A DNA stretch of 64,000 nt from Rhodococcus ruber (GCF_027270735.1 NZ_JAPWIJ010000017.1:1-64000), one strand, 5' to 3'. Counted from the stretch's first letter, positions 40,417-50,555 are shown. The notes: generated from the sequence alone by a model not told the origin. Translations and numbers: made by a program.

Positions 40417-41337
40417 TCAGCCGACCGGCCCGGCGCGGACTTCGAGGACAACCTTGCCGGCCACGTGCCCGTTCTCGACCAGGGCGAGAGCCTCACCTGC
40501 GCGTTCGAGCGGAAACACATGGTCGACACGCGGGTTCAGCACGCCCGACGCGGTCAGGTCTGCCAACCGTGCGAACGCAGCGGTCGTGCGATCGCGATCG
40601 ACTCCCGAACCACCCCATTCGGACGCCAGCACCGGGTCTGCAACACTCACGATCGGTGTCCCAGACCCGGCGGCAGTCGCCGCCGCACGCAACGTCTCTC
40701 CGCCGACGAGATCGACGATGGCGTCCACCGGCCGGGTGGCCGCGGCGGAGATATCACCGCCGGATTCGACGAATCGGGCACCGAGGCTCTCGATCCACTC
40801 CCGTTTGCCCGCGCTCGCCACTGCGACGACGGCGATTCCGTCCGCCCGAGCAAGTTGCAGTACGGCCGAACCCACACCGCCACCCGCGCCCAGCACGAGA
40901 ACGGTATCGCCGGCACTCGTAGCCAACTGGCGCAGCGCGTCGTACGCGGTGCCCGCCGCGACCGGCAGAGTGGCCGCCGCGGCCCAGGAGACCGTCTCGG
41001 GCTTGTGAGCGGTGCTCGACGCGTTGAACACTGTGTACTGCGCGTAGCCGCCGTGTCCCGACGCGGTTGCCCCGAATACGTGGTCGCCCACCGAAAAGTC
41101 GGTCACACCGGTGCCGACATCCGCAACGGTGCCCGACGCTTCCCGCCCGAGCACTGCCGGCAGAGTGATCTGCACCGTGTCTTTGCGGGTGCCCTTCCGC
41201 ACTTTCCAATCTGCGGGATTCACCCCGGCCGCGCGCACGGCGACGAGAATCTGGCCCGGTCCGGGCTCGGCAACGGGTAACTCGAGGAGAGACTCGGTTT
41301 CGGGTCCGCCGTATTCGCTGAAGCCGTACGCGATCAT
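40417..41337 (-). CDS. NADP-dependent zinc-less alcohol dehydrogenase / quinone oxidoreductase
   Basis: 306 residues of the MDR superfamily, QOR branch. GroES-like domain with VRAAGVNPADWKVRKG (35-50) and LGREASGTVADVGTGV, then the NADP-binding VLVLGAGGGVGSAVLQLAR (147-165). No structural zinc cysteine cluster, so a quinone or enal reductase rather than a true alcohol dehydrogenase. ATG at 41337 fits the family start MIAYGFSEYGGPE. Divergent from the SNF2 helicase gene by about 100 bases. Confidence 0.9.
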   Translation of the reverse strand: MIAYGFSEYGGPETESLLELPVAEPGPGQILVAVRAAGVNPADWKVRKGTRKDTVQITLPAVLGREASGTVADVGTGVTDFSVGDHVFGATASGHGGYAQYTVFNASSTAHKPETVSWAAAATLPVAAGTAYDALRQLATSAGDTVLVLGAGGGVGSAVLQLARADGIAVVAVASAGKREWIESLGARFVESGGDISAAATRPVDAIVDLVGGETLRAAATAAGSGTPIVSVADPVLASEWGGSGVDRDRTTAAFARLADLTASGVLNPRVDHVFPLERAGEALALVENGHVAGKVVLEVRAGPVG

Positions 41338-41440
41338 GTGACCACTGTGCCCTATTCTCGAACCGATCGGCACCGCGTCGAGCAGCCTCGTCGGCCTGCC
41401 TCACCGAGGTGATGTCGGTGTGTCCTGGTTGGATGGACCG

Positions 41441-44269
41441 ATGTTGCACGGTCTGTGGTCTCCCGGTGCCGGGCTGATGCTGTGGGACGACGAGATCACC
41501 ACCGGCGACGAACCCGATCTGCCCTCGGCTCATGCGCAGGTGCTCACCAGAACGTTTCGGCACCGCGCTGCGGTGTCGTTTCCGCCAGCCGGACCCGGTG
41601 CGACCGCCCGGGCCCCGGTGCAGATTCCGGCCGTCGCGCTCGCGCCGCACGATGCGGCAGACCTGCTGCTGCGAACGCCATCCGACCACGCGCTGATCTC
41701 CGGAGACCTACGTTTTCTGGCGCACGTCACCCGTGGAATCGAACGTTGGGTCCGCGGCGGGCGGGTCGTTCCTGCGCTCACATTGATCGACGGGCAGTGG
41801 TGGCCACGGTGGCGTCTGGTCGGCGGTGAGCGTCAGCGAGCCTGGCTCAGCGAACTCGCCGTGTCGATGCCCTCGGTGCAGCGAGCGAACGAGCGGCCCA
41901 GGAAGATCCTCGACGACATGGTCGACGAGCTCACCGATCCGATCGTCAGATCGCTTCTGGGCAGACCCGACTCGGAACATCCGCTGCTGTCCGCGCTGAT
42001 TCGAGACGACCCGTACGGCGATGGTACGCAACAGATCTCGACCCTGTTCGAGAAGTGGCGGGCAAGCCTCACCGTGGACGAACCGTCCCTGGTGTTGCGT
42101 CTGCTCGAACCCGATGACGACGAGGCCGACGCCGGCACCGACGAGTCGGCGGAGTCGTTCTGGACCTTGCAGGTGTGTCTGCGGGCAGACGGCGAAGCGC
42201 CGCGTCCGGTGCCGATGAGCCGCAAGGTCGATGCCACGTTGCTGTCGATCGCCGTGCGCAAACTCGGCGATGCAGTTGCCGCGTACCCGAGGCTGCGTGA
42301 TCTGCCCTCGCAGGAAGGCACCCTGGATCTGCTGCTCCCCACCTCGGTCGTCATCGATCTGGTCGAACACGGTGCGACGGCGTTGCAGGCCACCGGCACG
42401 ACGGTGTTGCTCCCGCGTGCATGGACCCGGCTGGACCCATCGATGAGGTTGCGCGTCGAGTCACCTGCAGTGACCAAAGCTGCTGCCGATCGCGCGGTCG
42501 GCATGGACGAGTTGGTGTCCTACGACTGGCAACTCCAACTGGGCGACATGGTGCTCACCGAGGCGGAGATGAACAGGCTCGCCGTCTCGAAGGGTGATCT
42601 CGTTCGGCTTCGTGGTCAGTGGGTGTTGGCCGACGGCGGTCAGCTGGCGCGGGCCGCCAAATACGTCGCAGAGCATCACGGCGACGGAACCGCGTTGGGC
42701 ACGCTGATGCGCGAAATGACGCTGGCCGATCCACCGCCGGCTCCGGTCCAGGACATCCGTGCCACCGGGTGGGCGGCCACGCTGCTCGAGCCCGGCGCGG
42801 TGCCGGAGAAAATCCCCGTGCCCGACGGCGTGAACGCAGTGCTCCGGCCCTACCAGCAGCGGGGACTCGACTGGCTCGCGTTCATGAGTCGGCTCGGGCT
42901 AGGTGCGGTGCTTGCCGACGACATGGGCCTGGGCAAAACACTCCAGGTGCTCACGCTCCTTGCCCACGAACAACATCCGAAGCCGACGCTGCTGGTGGCT
43001 CCGATGTCGGTGGTCGGCAACTGGCAGCGTGAGGCCGCGAAGTTCACCCCCGCACTTCGGGTCCTCGTGCACCACGGCCCGGCTCGGTCGAAGGGCGACG
43101 AGCTCGATCGGGAGATCGCCGAGCACGATCTGATCGTCACGACATACGCGCTGATGGCCAAGGACCGTGCGCAACTTTCGGAGCAGACGTGGCGGCGCGT
43201 CGTACTCGACGAGGCTCAACACATCAAGAACGCCGGCACCGTTCAAGCGAAAGCGGCGCTCGCCATCCCGGCGGAACACAAGTTGGCTCTGACCGGCACG
43301 CCCGTGGAGAACCGTCTCGACGAGCTCAGATCCATTCTCGATTTCGCCAATCCGGGAATGCTGGGAAGGCCGTCCGATTTTCGGAAGCGGTTCTCGGTGC
43401 CCATCGAGCGGGAGAACGACGAGAACGCCGTCTCACGTCTGCGGGCCATCACGTCGCCGTTCATTCTGCGACGCGTCAAGACCGATCCGACGGTCATCTC
43501 CGATCTGCCCGAGAAGAACGAGATGACAGTGCGCGCCAACCTCACCGCCGAGCAGGCTGCGCTGTACAAGGCGGTCGTCGACGAGATGATGGCGCAGATC
43601 GCCGATGCGAAGGGTATGAAACGCAAGGGCGCGGTGCTGTCCGCACTCACTCGACTCAAGCAGGTGTGCAACCACCCGGCCCATTTTCTGTCCGACGGCT
43701 CGGCGGTGCTCAAGAAGAGTCAGCATCGGTCCGGCAAGATCGGGTTGGTCGAGGACATGCTCGATTCGATTCTGGGCGACAACGAAAAGGTGTTGTTGTT
43801 CACGCAGTTCAGAGAGTTCGGCGAGCTCGTTGCACCGTATTTCGCTGATCGTTTCGGAGCCGAAGTGCCGTTTCTGCACGGCGGAGTGAGCAAGACCAAG
43901 CGCGATGCGATGGTGGAGAAGTTCCAGAGCGACGACGGTCCACCGATCATGATGCTCTCGCTCAAGGCGGGTGGCACCGGACTGAATCTCACGGCCGCCA
44001 ATCACGTTGTGCACCTGGACCGTTGGTGGAACCCGGCGGTCGAGAACCAGGCGACGGACCGGGCCTTCCGCATCGGGCAGCGTAAGAACGTCGAGGTGCG
44101 AAAACTGTTGTGTGTCGGCACCGTGGAGGAGCGAATCGACTCGATGCTCGTCTCGAAGCAGGGCCTGGCAGATCTGGCGGTGGGCACCGGGGAGAGCTGG
44201 GTGACCGAAATGGACACCGAGGAACTGCAGGAGTTGTTCCGGCTCAGCGAGGATGCGGTGGGTGAGTGA
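41441..44269 (+). CDS. SNF2-family DEAD/DEAH helicase-translocase
   Basis: 942 residues. N-terminal half is the bacterial SNF2 helicase-associated region (about 1-460); then Walker A in DDMGLGKTLQ (about 493-502), DEAQHIKN (589-596), LTGTPVENRLDELRSILDF, and the helicase C lobe with LFTQFREF, LSLKAGGTGLNLTAANHVVHLDRWWNP (split around residue 845) and QATDRAFRIGQRK. It resembles mycobacterial HelZ/Rv2101-type proteins and likely remodels nucleoprotein or acts in repair. A GTG at 41420 with GAGGTG upstream would add seven residues. It overlaps the SWIM gene by one base. Confidence 0.93.
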   Translation: MLHGLWSPGAGLMLWDDEITTGDEPDLPSAHAQVLTRTFRHRAAVSFPPAGPGATARAPVQIPAVALAPHDAADLLLRTPSDHALISGDLRFLAHVTRGIERWVRGGRVVPALTLIDGQWWPRWRLVGGERQRAWLSELAVSMPSVQRANERPRKILDDMVDELTDPIVRSLLGRPDSEHPLLSALIRDDPYGDGTQQISTLFEKWRASLTVDEPSLVLRLLEPDDDEADAGTDESAESFWTLQVCLRADGEAPRPVPMSRKVDATLLSIAVRKLGDAVAAYPRLRDLPSQEGTLDLLLPTSVVIDLVEHGATALQATGTTVLLPRAWTRLDPSMRLRVESPAVTKAAADRAVGMDELVSYDWQLQLGDMVLTEAEMNRLAVSKGDLVRLRGQWVLADGGQLARAAKYVAEHHGDGTALGTLMREMTLADPPPAPVQDIRATGWAATLLEPGAVPEKIPVPDGVNAVLRPYQQRGLDWLAFMSRLGLGAVLADDMGLGKTLQVLTLLAHEQHPKPTLLVAPMSVVGNWQREAAKFTPALRVLVHHGPARSKGDELDREIAEHDLIVTTYALMAKDRAQLSEQTWRRVVLDEAQHIKNAGTVQAKAALAIPAEHKLALTGTPVENRLDELRSILDFANPGMLGRPSDFRKRFSVPIERENDENAVSRLRAITSPFILRRVKTDPTVISDLPEKNEMTVRANLTAEQAALYKAVVDEMMAQIADAKGMKRKGAVLSALTRLKQVCNHPAHFLSDGSAVLKKSQHRSGKIGLVEDMLDSILGDNEKVLLFTQFREFGELVAPYFADRFGAEVPFLHGGVSKTKRDAMVEKFQSDDGPPIMMLSLKAGGTGLNLTAANHVVHLDRWWNPAVENQATDRAFRIGQRKNVEVRKLLCVGTVEERIDSMLVSKQGLADLAVGTGESWVTEMDTEELQELFRLSEDAVGE

Positions 44270-45021
44270 TGGTCGACTTCTCGCAGTACGGCAAGCGTCG
44301 ACAAGCCAAGGGCGGCATCGAGTCCCGGAACAAGCGCGGGGCCTTCGGGCAGACGTGGTGGGGTAGGCACTTCGTCGCTGCGATGGAGGACCTGGCCGAT
44401 CCGGGTCGTATCGCGCGGGGGAGAACGTATGCACGTCAAGGTCAGGTTCTCACTCTCGGTGTCGAACGCGGGCAGATCTACGGCGAGGTGCAGGGTAGTC
44501 AACTCGAGCCGTTCTCGGCCTCGGTCACCGTCGAACCGCTGACCTCCGGTGAGGTGGCCGCGCTCGTCGATCGGGTGCGATCGAATCCCGGGATGCTTGC
44601 CGAATTGGCATCGAATGCCATTCCGCAGGCATTGGCCTCGATGTTGTTGCCGCACGACAAGGGTCAGCTCGATTTCGATTGCACGTGCCCCGACGACGGG
44701 TGGCCGTGCAAGCACGCGGCGGCGCTGATGTACATCGCAGCCGAACACATCGACGCGTCCGCGGCCACCATCCTGACGCTGCGCGGAGTGGACCTCGACC
44801 AACTGATCGAGGGCGTCGGCGACGGAGGTGACGAGTTCGATGCCGACGATTGGTTCGCCGATCGTGCGATTTTCCCCGACCTACCCAAGGTGACGTTCGC
44901 GCCCGCGATGGACGACCTCGACCCGCTGATCCTGCGTCGAATTTTCCGCGCAGACGGATCCACCGAGGCGGAGGTCAGCCGAACCTGCGCCGATCTGAGG
45001 CAGTTCTACGACCGGATGTGA
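44269..45021 (+). CDS. SWIM zinc-finger protein, SNF2 partner
   Basis: 250 residues. The SWIM motif CxC-x6-CxH is exact: Cys138, Cys140, Cys147, His149 in FDCTCPDDGWPCKHAAAL. The N-terminal QTWWGRHFVAAMEDLADPGRI is the usual opening of this family, which is almost always encoded next to a bacterial SNF2 helicase; the finger is thought to bind DNA or protein. The ATG at 44269 sits in the helicase stop codon (TGATG), so the pair is translationally coupled. Confidence 0.94.
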   Translation: MVDFSQYGKRRQAKGGIESRNKRGAFGQTWWGRHFVAAMEDLADPGRIARGRTYARQGQVLTLGVERGQIYGEVQGSQLEPFSASVTVEPLTSGEVAALVDRVRSNPGMLAELASNAIPQALASMLLPHDKGQLDFDCTCPDDGWPCKHAAALMYIAAEHIDASAATILTLRGVDLDQLIEGVGDGGDEFDADDWFADRAIFPDLPKVTFAPAMDDLDPLILRRIFRADGSTEAEVSRTCADLRQFYDRM

Positions 45022-45028
45022 CGAAACC

Positions 45029-45058
45029 TGGACTTACGTGGACATCCAACTATAGGAT
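45029..45058 (+). promoter_or_regulatory. Putative promoter of the valine-degradation operon
   Basis: TGGACT (45029-45034) and TAGGAT (45053-45058) are 18 bases apart and resemble sigma-A -35 and -10 hexamers; the -10 is 41 bases before the mmsA ATG. TGGAC is repeated at 45039-45043 and forms TGGACATCCA, a possible operator dyad between the hexamers. Inferred from pattern only. Confidence 0.4.
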
Positions 45059-45099
45059 GGGCGTACTTCAATTTCCAGGCTCGAGGACGGACTGATTCC

Positions 45100-46608
45100 A
45101 TGGCTCGCGAACTCACACACTTCATCGGCGGCAAGCACGTCGCCGGCACCTCCGGAAAATTCGGGGACGTGTTCGATCCGAATACCGGCGAGGTGCAGGC
45201 TCGTGTCCCCCTCGCCGATGTGTCCGAGGTCGAGGCTGCGATCGCCGACGCCGAACAGGCTCAACGTGAGTGGGCGAAATGGAACCCGCAGCGTCGCGCA
45301 CGCGTGCTCATGAAGTTCCTCGCTTTGGTCACTCGCGATATGGACGAGCTCGCGCGTCTGTTGTCCTCCGAGCACGGCAAGACCATCGCTGATGCCAAGG
45401 GTGACATTCAGCGTGGCGTCGAGGTCGTCGAATTCGCTGTCGGCGTCCCGCATCTGCTCAAGGGCGAGTACACCGAGGGGGCCGGTGGCGGCATCGACGT
45501 CTACTCGATGCGTCAGCCGCTCGGCGTCGTCGCAGGCATCACCCCGTTCAACTTCCCCGCGATGATTCCGCTGTGGAAGGCAGGCCCGGCCATTGCCTGC
45601 GGTAACGCGTTCATCCTCAAGCCCTCCGAGCGCGACCCGTCCGTCCCCCTCAAGCTCGCCGAGCTGTTCCTCGAGGCAGGACTCCCTCCGGGCGTGTTCA
45701 ACGTCGTCAACGGCGGCAAGGACGCTGTCGACGTGCTGCTCACCGACGATCGCGTCAAGGCGATCGGTTTCGTCGGCTCGACGCCTATCGCCCAGTACAT
45801 CTACGAGACGGCGGCCCAGCACGGTAAGCGCGCACAGTGCTTCGGTGGAGCCAAGAACCACGCTCTGGTGATGCCCGACGCCGATCTCGACGAGGTTGCC
45901 GATGCACTGCTCGGGGCCGCGTACGGCTCGGCCGGTGAGCGGTGCATGGCGATCTCTGTCGCGGTTCCGGTAGGTGAGGAGACCGCAGATGCGCTGGTCG
46001 CCAAGCTGACCGAGCGCGTCGCGAAGCTGAAGATCGGCCGCAGCGACGACGAGGACGCGGACTTCGGCCCGCTCGTGGGCAGCGATGCATTGAAGCGAGT
46101 CAACGACTACACCCAGATCGGCGTGGACGAGGGTGCCGAGTTGGTCGTCGACGGGCGCGGATTCAGCCTGGCCGGCCACGAGAACGGATTCTTCGCGGGC
46201 GCAACACTGTTCGACAAGGTGACCACCGACATGCGGATCTACAAGGAAGAGATCTTCGGACCCGTTCTGATCGTCGTCCGCGCGAAGGACTACGAGGACG
46301 CGCTACGCCTGCCCACCGAGCACGAGTACGGCAACGGCGTTTCGATCTTCACCCGCGACGGCGACACCGCCCGTGACTTCTGCTCCCGTGTCCAGGTCGG
46401 CATGGTCGGTGTCAACGTTCCCATTCCGGTCCCGATCGCGTACCACACGTTCGGTGGTTGGAAGCGTTCGGGATTCGGCGATCTGAATCAGCACGGTCCC
46501 GACTCGATCCGGTTCTACACCAAGACCAAGACCGTCACGCAGCGTTGGCCGTCGGGCACGAAGGAAGCAGCTGCGCAGAATCACTTCGTCATCCCGAACA
46601 TGGACTGA
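45100..46608 (+). CDS. mmsA: CoA-acylating methylmalonate-semialdehyde dehydrogenase
   Basis: 502-residue aldehyde dehydrogenase. FIGGKHVAGTSGKFGDVFDP is the typical MmsA opening; GITPFNFPAMIPLWKAGPA binds NAD and catalytic Cys282 lies in GSAGERCMAIS, the MmsA variant of the motif. The general base Glu of other ALDHs is absent in this family, as seen in FGGAKNHALVMPDAD. It converts methylmalonate semialdehyde to propionyl-CoA and malonate semialdehyde to acetyl-CoA. First gene of the valine operon; also a plausible sink for the pyrimidine-operon aminotransferase product. Confidence 0.96.
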   Translation: MARELTHFIGGKHVAGTSGKFGDVFDPNTGEVQARVPLADVSEVEAAIADAEQAQREWAKWNPQRRARVLMKFLALVTRDMDELARLLSSEHGKTIADAKGDIQRGVEVVEFAVGVPHLLKGEYTEGAGGGIDVYSMRQPLGVVAGITPFNFPAMIPLWKAGPAIACGNAFILKPSERDPSVPLKLAELFLEAGLPPGVFNVVNGGKDAVDVLLTDDRVKAIGFVGSTPIAQYIYETAAQHGKRAQCFGGAKNHALVMPDADLDEVADALLGAAYGSAGERCMAISVAVPVGEETADALVAKLTERVAKLKIGRSDDEDADFGPLVGSDALKRVNDYTQIGVDEGAELVVDGRGFSLAGHENGFFAGATLFDKVTTDMRIYKEEIFGPVLIVVRAKDYEDALRLPTEHEYGNGVSIFTRDGDTARDFCSRVQVGMVGVNVPIPVPIAYHTFGGWKRSGFGDLNQHGPDSIRFYTKTKTVTQRWPSGTKEAAAQNHFVIPNMD

Positions 46609-46614
46609 TCGGCC

Positions 46615-47754
46615 ATGTTCACGTTGAACGAGGACGAGCGTGCCATCAACGACACAGCTCGCGACTTCGCGGACGAGTTCCTCGCACCGAACGCTGTCGA
46701 ATGGGATCAGCAGAAGCATTTCCCGGTGGACGTTCTACGCAAGGCTGCCGGGCTCGGGATGGGCGGCATCTACATTCGTGAGGACGTCGGTGGATCGGGC
46801 TTGACCCGCGTCGACGCCGTGCGAATTTTCGAGCAACTCGCGACCGGGGACCCGTCCATCGCGGCGTACATCTCCATCCACAACATGGTTGCGTGGATGA
46901 TCGACACCTACGGAAACGACGAGCAGCGGCAGCGCTGGCTCCCGGGACTGTGCTCGATGGACCAATTGGGTAGCTACTGCCTCACCGAACCCGGCGCTGG
47001 ATCCGATGCGGCAAAGCTCGGCACCAAGGCCGTCCGTGACGGTGACGAGTACGTGCTGGACGGCGTCAAGCAGTTCATTTCCGGCGCAGGTACTTCCGAG
47101 GTGTACGTCGTCATGGCCCGCACCGGAGAGCCGGGTCCCCGCGGCATCTCGGCGTTCATCGTGCCGAAGGACACTGCAGGACTGTCGTTCGGAGCGAACG
47201 AGAAGAAGATGGGGTGGAACGCTCAACCCACCCGCCAGGTGGTCTTCGAAGGTGCCCGCGTTCCGGCTGCGAATCTGCTCGGCGGGGAGGGTGACGGATT
47301 TCGTATCGCGATGAACGGGCTCAACGGCGGACGCATCAACATCGCCGCGTGCTCGATCGGGGGCGCACAGTCCGCCCTCGACAAGGCCGTGTCCTACCTC
47401 GCCGACCGCAACGCATTCGGTGCCAGGTTGCTCGACTCGCAGGCCTTGCAGTTTCGGTTGGCGGATTTCAAGACCGAGCTCGAAGCTGCCCGAACCTTGC
47501 TGTGGCGAGCAGCGGACGGCTTGCAGAACGACGCAGCCGACAAGGTCGAAATGTGCGCGATGGCAAAGCGTTTCGGAACCGACACCGGATTCGAGGTCGC
47601 CAACGGTGCGCTGCAGCTGCTCGGCGGATACGGTTACCTCGCAGAGTACGGTGTCGAGAAAATCGTCCGTGACCTACGGGTCCACCAGATTCTGGAAGGT
47701 ACCAACGAGATCATGCGCGTCGTCGTCGCTCGTTCGATCGTGGGTGCCGCATGA
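46615..47754 (+). CDS. Isobutyryl-CoA dehydrogenase-like acyl-CoA dehydrogenase
   Basis: 379 residues. CLTEPGAGSDA (FAD/substrate signature), QFISGAGTSEVYVV, KKMGWNAQPTRQVVFE, RNAFGARLLDSQALQF, LLGGYGYLAEYGVEKIVRDLRVHQILEGTNEIMR (split around the second catalytic signature) are present. The catalytic Glu is the E in ILEGTNEIMR as in ACAD8-type enzymes. It oxidises isobutyryl-CoA to methacrylyl-CoA. It follows mmsA by 6 bases and overlaps the HIBYL-CoA hydrolase gene by 4. Confidence 0.93.
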   Translation: MFTLNEDERAINDTARDFADEFLAPNAVEWDQQKHFPVDVLRKAAGLGMGGIYIREDVGGSGLTRVDAVRIFEQLATGDPSIAAYISIHNMVAWMIDTYGNDEQRQRWLPGLCSMDQLGSYCLTEPGAGSDAAKLGTKAVRDGDEYVLDGVKQFISGAGTSEVYVVMARTGEPGPRGISAFIVPKDTAGLSFGANEKKMGWNAQPTRQVVFEGARVPAANLLGGEGDGFRIAMNGLNGGRINIAACSIGGAQSALDKAVSYLADRNAFGARLLDSQALQFRLADFKTELEAARTLLWRAADGLQNDAADKVEMCAMAKRFGTDTGFEVANGALQLLGGYGYLAEYGVEKIVRDLRVHQILEGTNEIMRVVVARSIVGAA

Positions 47755-48809
47755 GTGACGTTCTCCTCGAGGTTTCCGGCGGGCTCGGTCGCATCACCCT
47801 CAATCGCCCGAAAGCCATCAACGCGCTTTCGCACGCGATGGTGCAACAGATCGCCCCGACGTTGGCGCAGTGGGCAACCGACGACACCGTCGACGCCGTC
47901 TTGCTGACCGGTGCCGGTGAACGGGGGCTGTGTGCCGGTGGCGACATCGTCTCGATCTACCACGATGCGAAAGACGGCGGTAGCGGCAGCAAGGACTTCT
48001 GGCGCGACGAGTACGTGCTCAATGCCGCGATCGCCCGATTCCCGAAGCCCTTCGTCGCGATCATGGACGGCATCGTCATGGGCGGAGGAGTAGGGCTGTC
48101 CGCACACGCGAACACTCGCATCGTGACCGAACGTTCCAAGATCGCGATGCCCGAGGTCGGCATCGGCTTCGTCCCCGATGTCGGTGGCACGTACCTACTC
48201 TCGCGTGCTCCCGGCGAGATCGGCACCCACTTCGCGCTCACCACCGCGCGAATGAACGCGGCCGACGCGATCGCGGTCGGATTCGCCGACCATTACGTTC
48301 CGTCGGACAAGCTCGAAGAGTTCTACGCGGCTCTCGAAACCGTGAGCGTCGGCGAGGCCGTTGCGACGTTCAGCGAGCCTGCGCCGGAGTCCGCAATCGC
48401 CGGTCAGCAGGGCTGGATCGACGAATGCTATGCGGGCGACGATGTGCAAGGCATCGTCGACGCCCTGGCCGCCAGCCCGGTACCGGAGGCGCAGCAGGCA
48501 GCCAAAGACATCGCGTCCAAATCACCGGTGTCGCTCGCGGTGACATTGCGGTCTCTGCGCCGGGCTGCGACGCTGCCCTCGCTCGAGGCCGTGCTGGACG
48601 AGGAGTACCGCGTGTCGGTCGCCTCGCTGAGCAGTCACGATCTGGTCGAGGGAATTCGGGCGCAGGTCGTGGACAAGGATCGCAATCCCCAGTGGCAGCC
48701 GGCCACGTCGGCGGACGTCACTGCCGAGGATGTCGACCGATACTTCGCGCCCCTGGGCGACGCCGAACTCGGTCTGTCGAAAGCACATACAGAAGGTGAG
48801 CAGTCATGA
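47751..48809 (+). CDS. 3-hydroxyisobutyryl-CoA hydrolase
   Basis: 352 residues, crotonase fold with the HIBCH extension. [22 protein letters not shown] at 10-30 is the family opening, followed by GERGLCAGGDIVSIYHDAK, MDGIVMGGGVGLSAHANTRIVTER and MPEVGIGFVPDVGGTYLLSR (substrate Glu/Asp residues). The C-terminal LRSLRRAATLPSLEAVLDEEYRVS distinguishes HIBCH from hydratases. It releases 3-hydroxyisobutyrate from its CoA ester, between the hydratase and MmsB steps. 4-base overlaps on both sides. Confidence 0.94.
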   Translation: MSDVLLEVSGGLGRITLNRPKAINALSHAMVQQIAPTLAQWATDDTVDAVLLTGAGERGLCAGGDIVSIYHDAKDGGSGSKDFWRDEYVLNAAIARFPKPFVAIMDGIVMGGGVGLSAHANTRIVTERSKIAMPEVGIGFVPDVGGTYLLSRAPGEIGTHFALTTARMNAADAIAVGFADHYVPSDKLEEFYAALETVSVGEAVATFSEPAPESAIAGQQGWIDECYAGDDVQGIVDALAASPVPEAQQAAKDIASKSPVSLAVTLRSLRRAATLPSLEAVLDEEYRVSVASLSSHDLVEGIRAQVVDKDRNPQWQPATSADVTAEDVDRYFAPLGDAELGLSKAHTEGEQS

Positions 48810-49714
48810 GCGAGAAAACGATCGGCTTCATCGGTCTCGGCCACATGGGTGGACCGATGGCCGCCAATCTGGCTGCGGCCGGCTACACCGTGCAAGGCTT
48901 CGATCTGGTGCCTGCGGCGCTCGAACAAGCAGCGAAAGACGGCGTCACTGTGGTGGAGTCGGCAGTCGCTGCCGTCGCAGATGCCGACATCGTCATCACG
49001 ATGCTGCCCAACGGCAGGCTCGTCCTCGGGCTCTATGCAGACCTGCTGCCCGCGGCCGCACCTGGAACGTTGTTCATCGACTCCTCGACCATCGACGTCG
49101 CCGACGCCCACGCCGCGCACACGCTGGTTCGCGAGGCCGGTCATCGCAGTCTCGACGCGCCGGTCTCGGGTGGAGTCGGGGGAGCCGCAGCAGGAACGCT
49201 CACCTTCATGGTGGGCGGTTCGGAGGAAGACTTCTCCTCTGCCGCAGCAGTTCTCGACGTCATGGGCCGTAAAGTGGTGCACTGCGGCGCAGCGGGCAAC
49301 GGCCAGGCCGCGAAGATCTGCAACAACATGATCCTCGGAGTATCGATGATCGCCATCAGCGAGGCTTTCGTCTTGGGCGAAAAGCTCGGCCTGAGCAACC
49401 AGGCACTGTTCGACGTGGCGTCGACTGCGTCCGGTCAATGCTGGGCGCTCACCACCAACTGTCCGGTGCCCGGACCTGTTCCGACGAGCCCGGCAAACAA
49501 CGAGTACAAGCCCGGATTCGCGGCGGCGCTCATGGACAAGGACCTGGGCCTGGCTGCGAATGCACTGCGCGACAACGGGGTCGAGGGAGTGCTCGGTCTG
49601 CGCGCAGCCGAACTGTACGCGCGGTTCAAGGAAACGTCCGGCGGGGGAACCGACGTGGACTTCTCCGGCATCATCAACGACATCCGCGAACGCTCGAACG
49701 GAGCCGGCCAGTGA
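48806..49714 (+). CDS. mmsB: 3-hydroxyisobutyrate dehydrogenase
   Basis: 302 residues of the beta-hydroxyacid dehydrogenase family. NAD loop [21 protein letters not shown] (6-26), the substrate signature [22 protein letters not shown] (118-138, given in outline) and catalytic Lys170 in [11 protein letters not shown] are intact. [20 protein letters not shown]-like segment and MDKDLGLA close the active site. It oxidises 3-hydroxyisobutyrate to methylmalonate semialdehyde, the MmsA substrate. GTGA overlap with the next gene. Confidence 0.95.
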   Translation: MSEKTIGFIGLGHMGGPMAANLAAAGYTVQGFDLVPAALEQAAKDGVTVVESAVAAVADADIVITMLPNGRLVLGLYADLLPAAAPGTLFIDSSTIDVADAHAAHTLVREAGHRSLDAPVSGGVGGAAAGTLTFMVGGSEEDFSSAAAVLDVMGRKVVHCGAAGNGQAAKICNNMILGVSMIAISEAFVLGEKLGLSNQALFDVASTASGQCWALTTNCPVPGPVPTSPANNEYKPGFAAALMDKDLGLAANALRDNGVEGVLGLRAAELYARFKETSGGGTDVDFSGIINDIRERSNGAGQ

Positions 49715-50487
49715 CCGAGTACGAGACCATCCTGCTCGAGCGTCGGGGCCGCGTCGGCATCATCACGCTCAACCGCCCGAAGGCGTTGAACGCGCTCAAC
49801 TCCCAGTTGATGCGTGAGGTCGTCTCGGTGGTCGAGGAACTCGATGCAGATTCCGAGATCGGTGCCATCCTGATCACCGGATCCGAGCGGGCTTTCGCGG
49901 CCGGGGCCGACATCAAGGAGATGCAGCCGAAGTCGTACATGGACGTCTACCTCGACGACTTCTTCGCGGCGTGGGACCGATTGGCGTCGGCTCGGACGCC
50001 GTTGATCGCGGCGGTGTCGGGATACGCGCTCGGCGGTGGATGCGAGCTCGCAATGCTCTGTGATGTGCTGATTGCCTCGGACACAGCGGTATTCGGGCAG
50101 CCAGAGATCAAGCTGGGCGTCATTCCGGGAATCGGCGGGTCACAGCGTTTGACGCGTGCGGTGGGCAAGGCCAAGGCCATGGAGATGTGCCTGACCGGTC
50201 GCAACATGAAGGTCGAGGAAGCCGAGCGAGCAGGATTGGTCTCGCGCATCGTGCCGGCCGCGGACCTGCTCGACGACGCCATCGCGACCGCGACGACCAT
50301 CGCCGAAATGTCGCTCCCGATCACCATGATGGCAAAGGAAGCAGTGAACCGATCGTTCGAGTCGAGTTTGAGCGAGGGTGTTCTGTTCGAGCGCCGCGTG
50401 TTTCATTCGACGTTTGCCACGGAGGATCAGAAGGAAGGCATGTCGGCGTTCATCGAGAAGCGGACACCCAACTTCCGGCACCGCTAG
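49711..50487 (+). CDS. Enoyl-CoA hydratase
   Basis: 258 residues, classic crotonase. Both catalytic glutamates are visible: Glu112 in GGGCELAML and Glu132 in [27 protein letters not shown] forms the oxyanion hole. In this operon it should hydrate methacrylyl-CoA to 3-hydroxyisobutyryl-CoA, though it could also serve general beta-oxidation. GTG start in the mmsB stop (GTGA). Last gene of the operon; a hairpin follows at 50529-50555. Confidence 0.95.
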   Translation: MTEYETILLERRGRVGIITLNRPKALNALNSQLMREVVSVVEELDADSEIGAILITGSERAFAAGADIKEMQPKSYMDVYLDDFFAAWDRLASARTPLIAAVSGYALGGGCELAMLCDVLIASDTAVFGQPEIKLGVIPGIGGSQRLTRAVGKAKAMEMCLTGRNMKVEEAERAGLVSRIVPAADLLDDAIATATTIAEMSLPITMMAKEAVNRSFESSLSEGVLFERRVFHSTFATEDQKEGMSAFIEKRTPNFRHR

Positions 50488-50528
50488 CTGATCTTCCGGG
50501 TCGTTCCGCAGGCTGCACTCCCGGGGTT

Positions 50529-50555
50529 GCCCTACCTGTCGGGAGACAGTAGGGC
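50529..50555. terminator. Hairpin at convergent operon end
   Basis: GCCCTA-C-CTGTC (50529-50540, one bulged C at 50535) pairs with GACAGTAGGGC (50545-50555) around a GGGA loop: 11 bp. It lies 41 bases after the hydratase stop and overlaps the last codons of the convergent gene at 50532. Confidence 0.5.
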
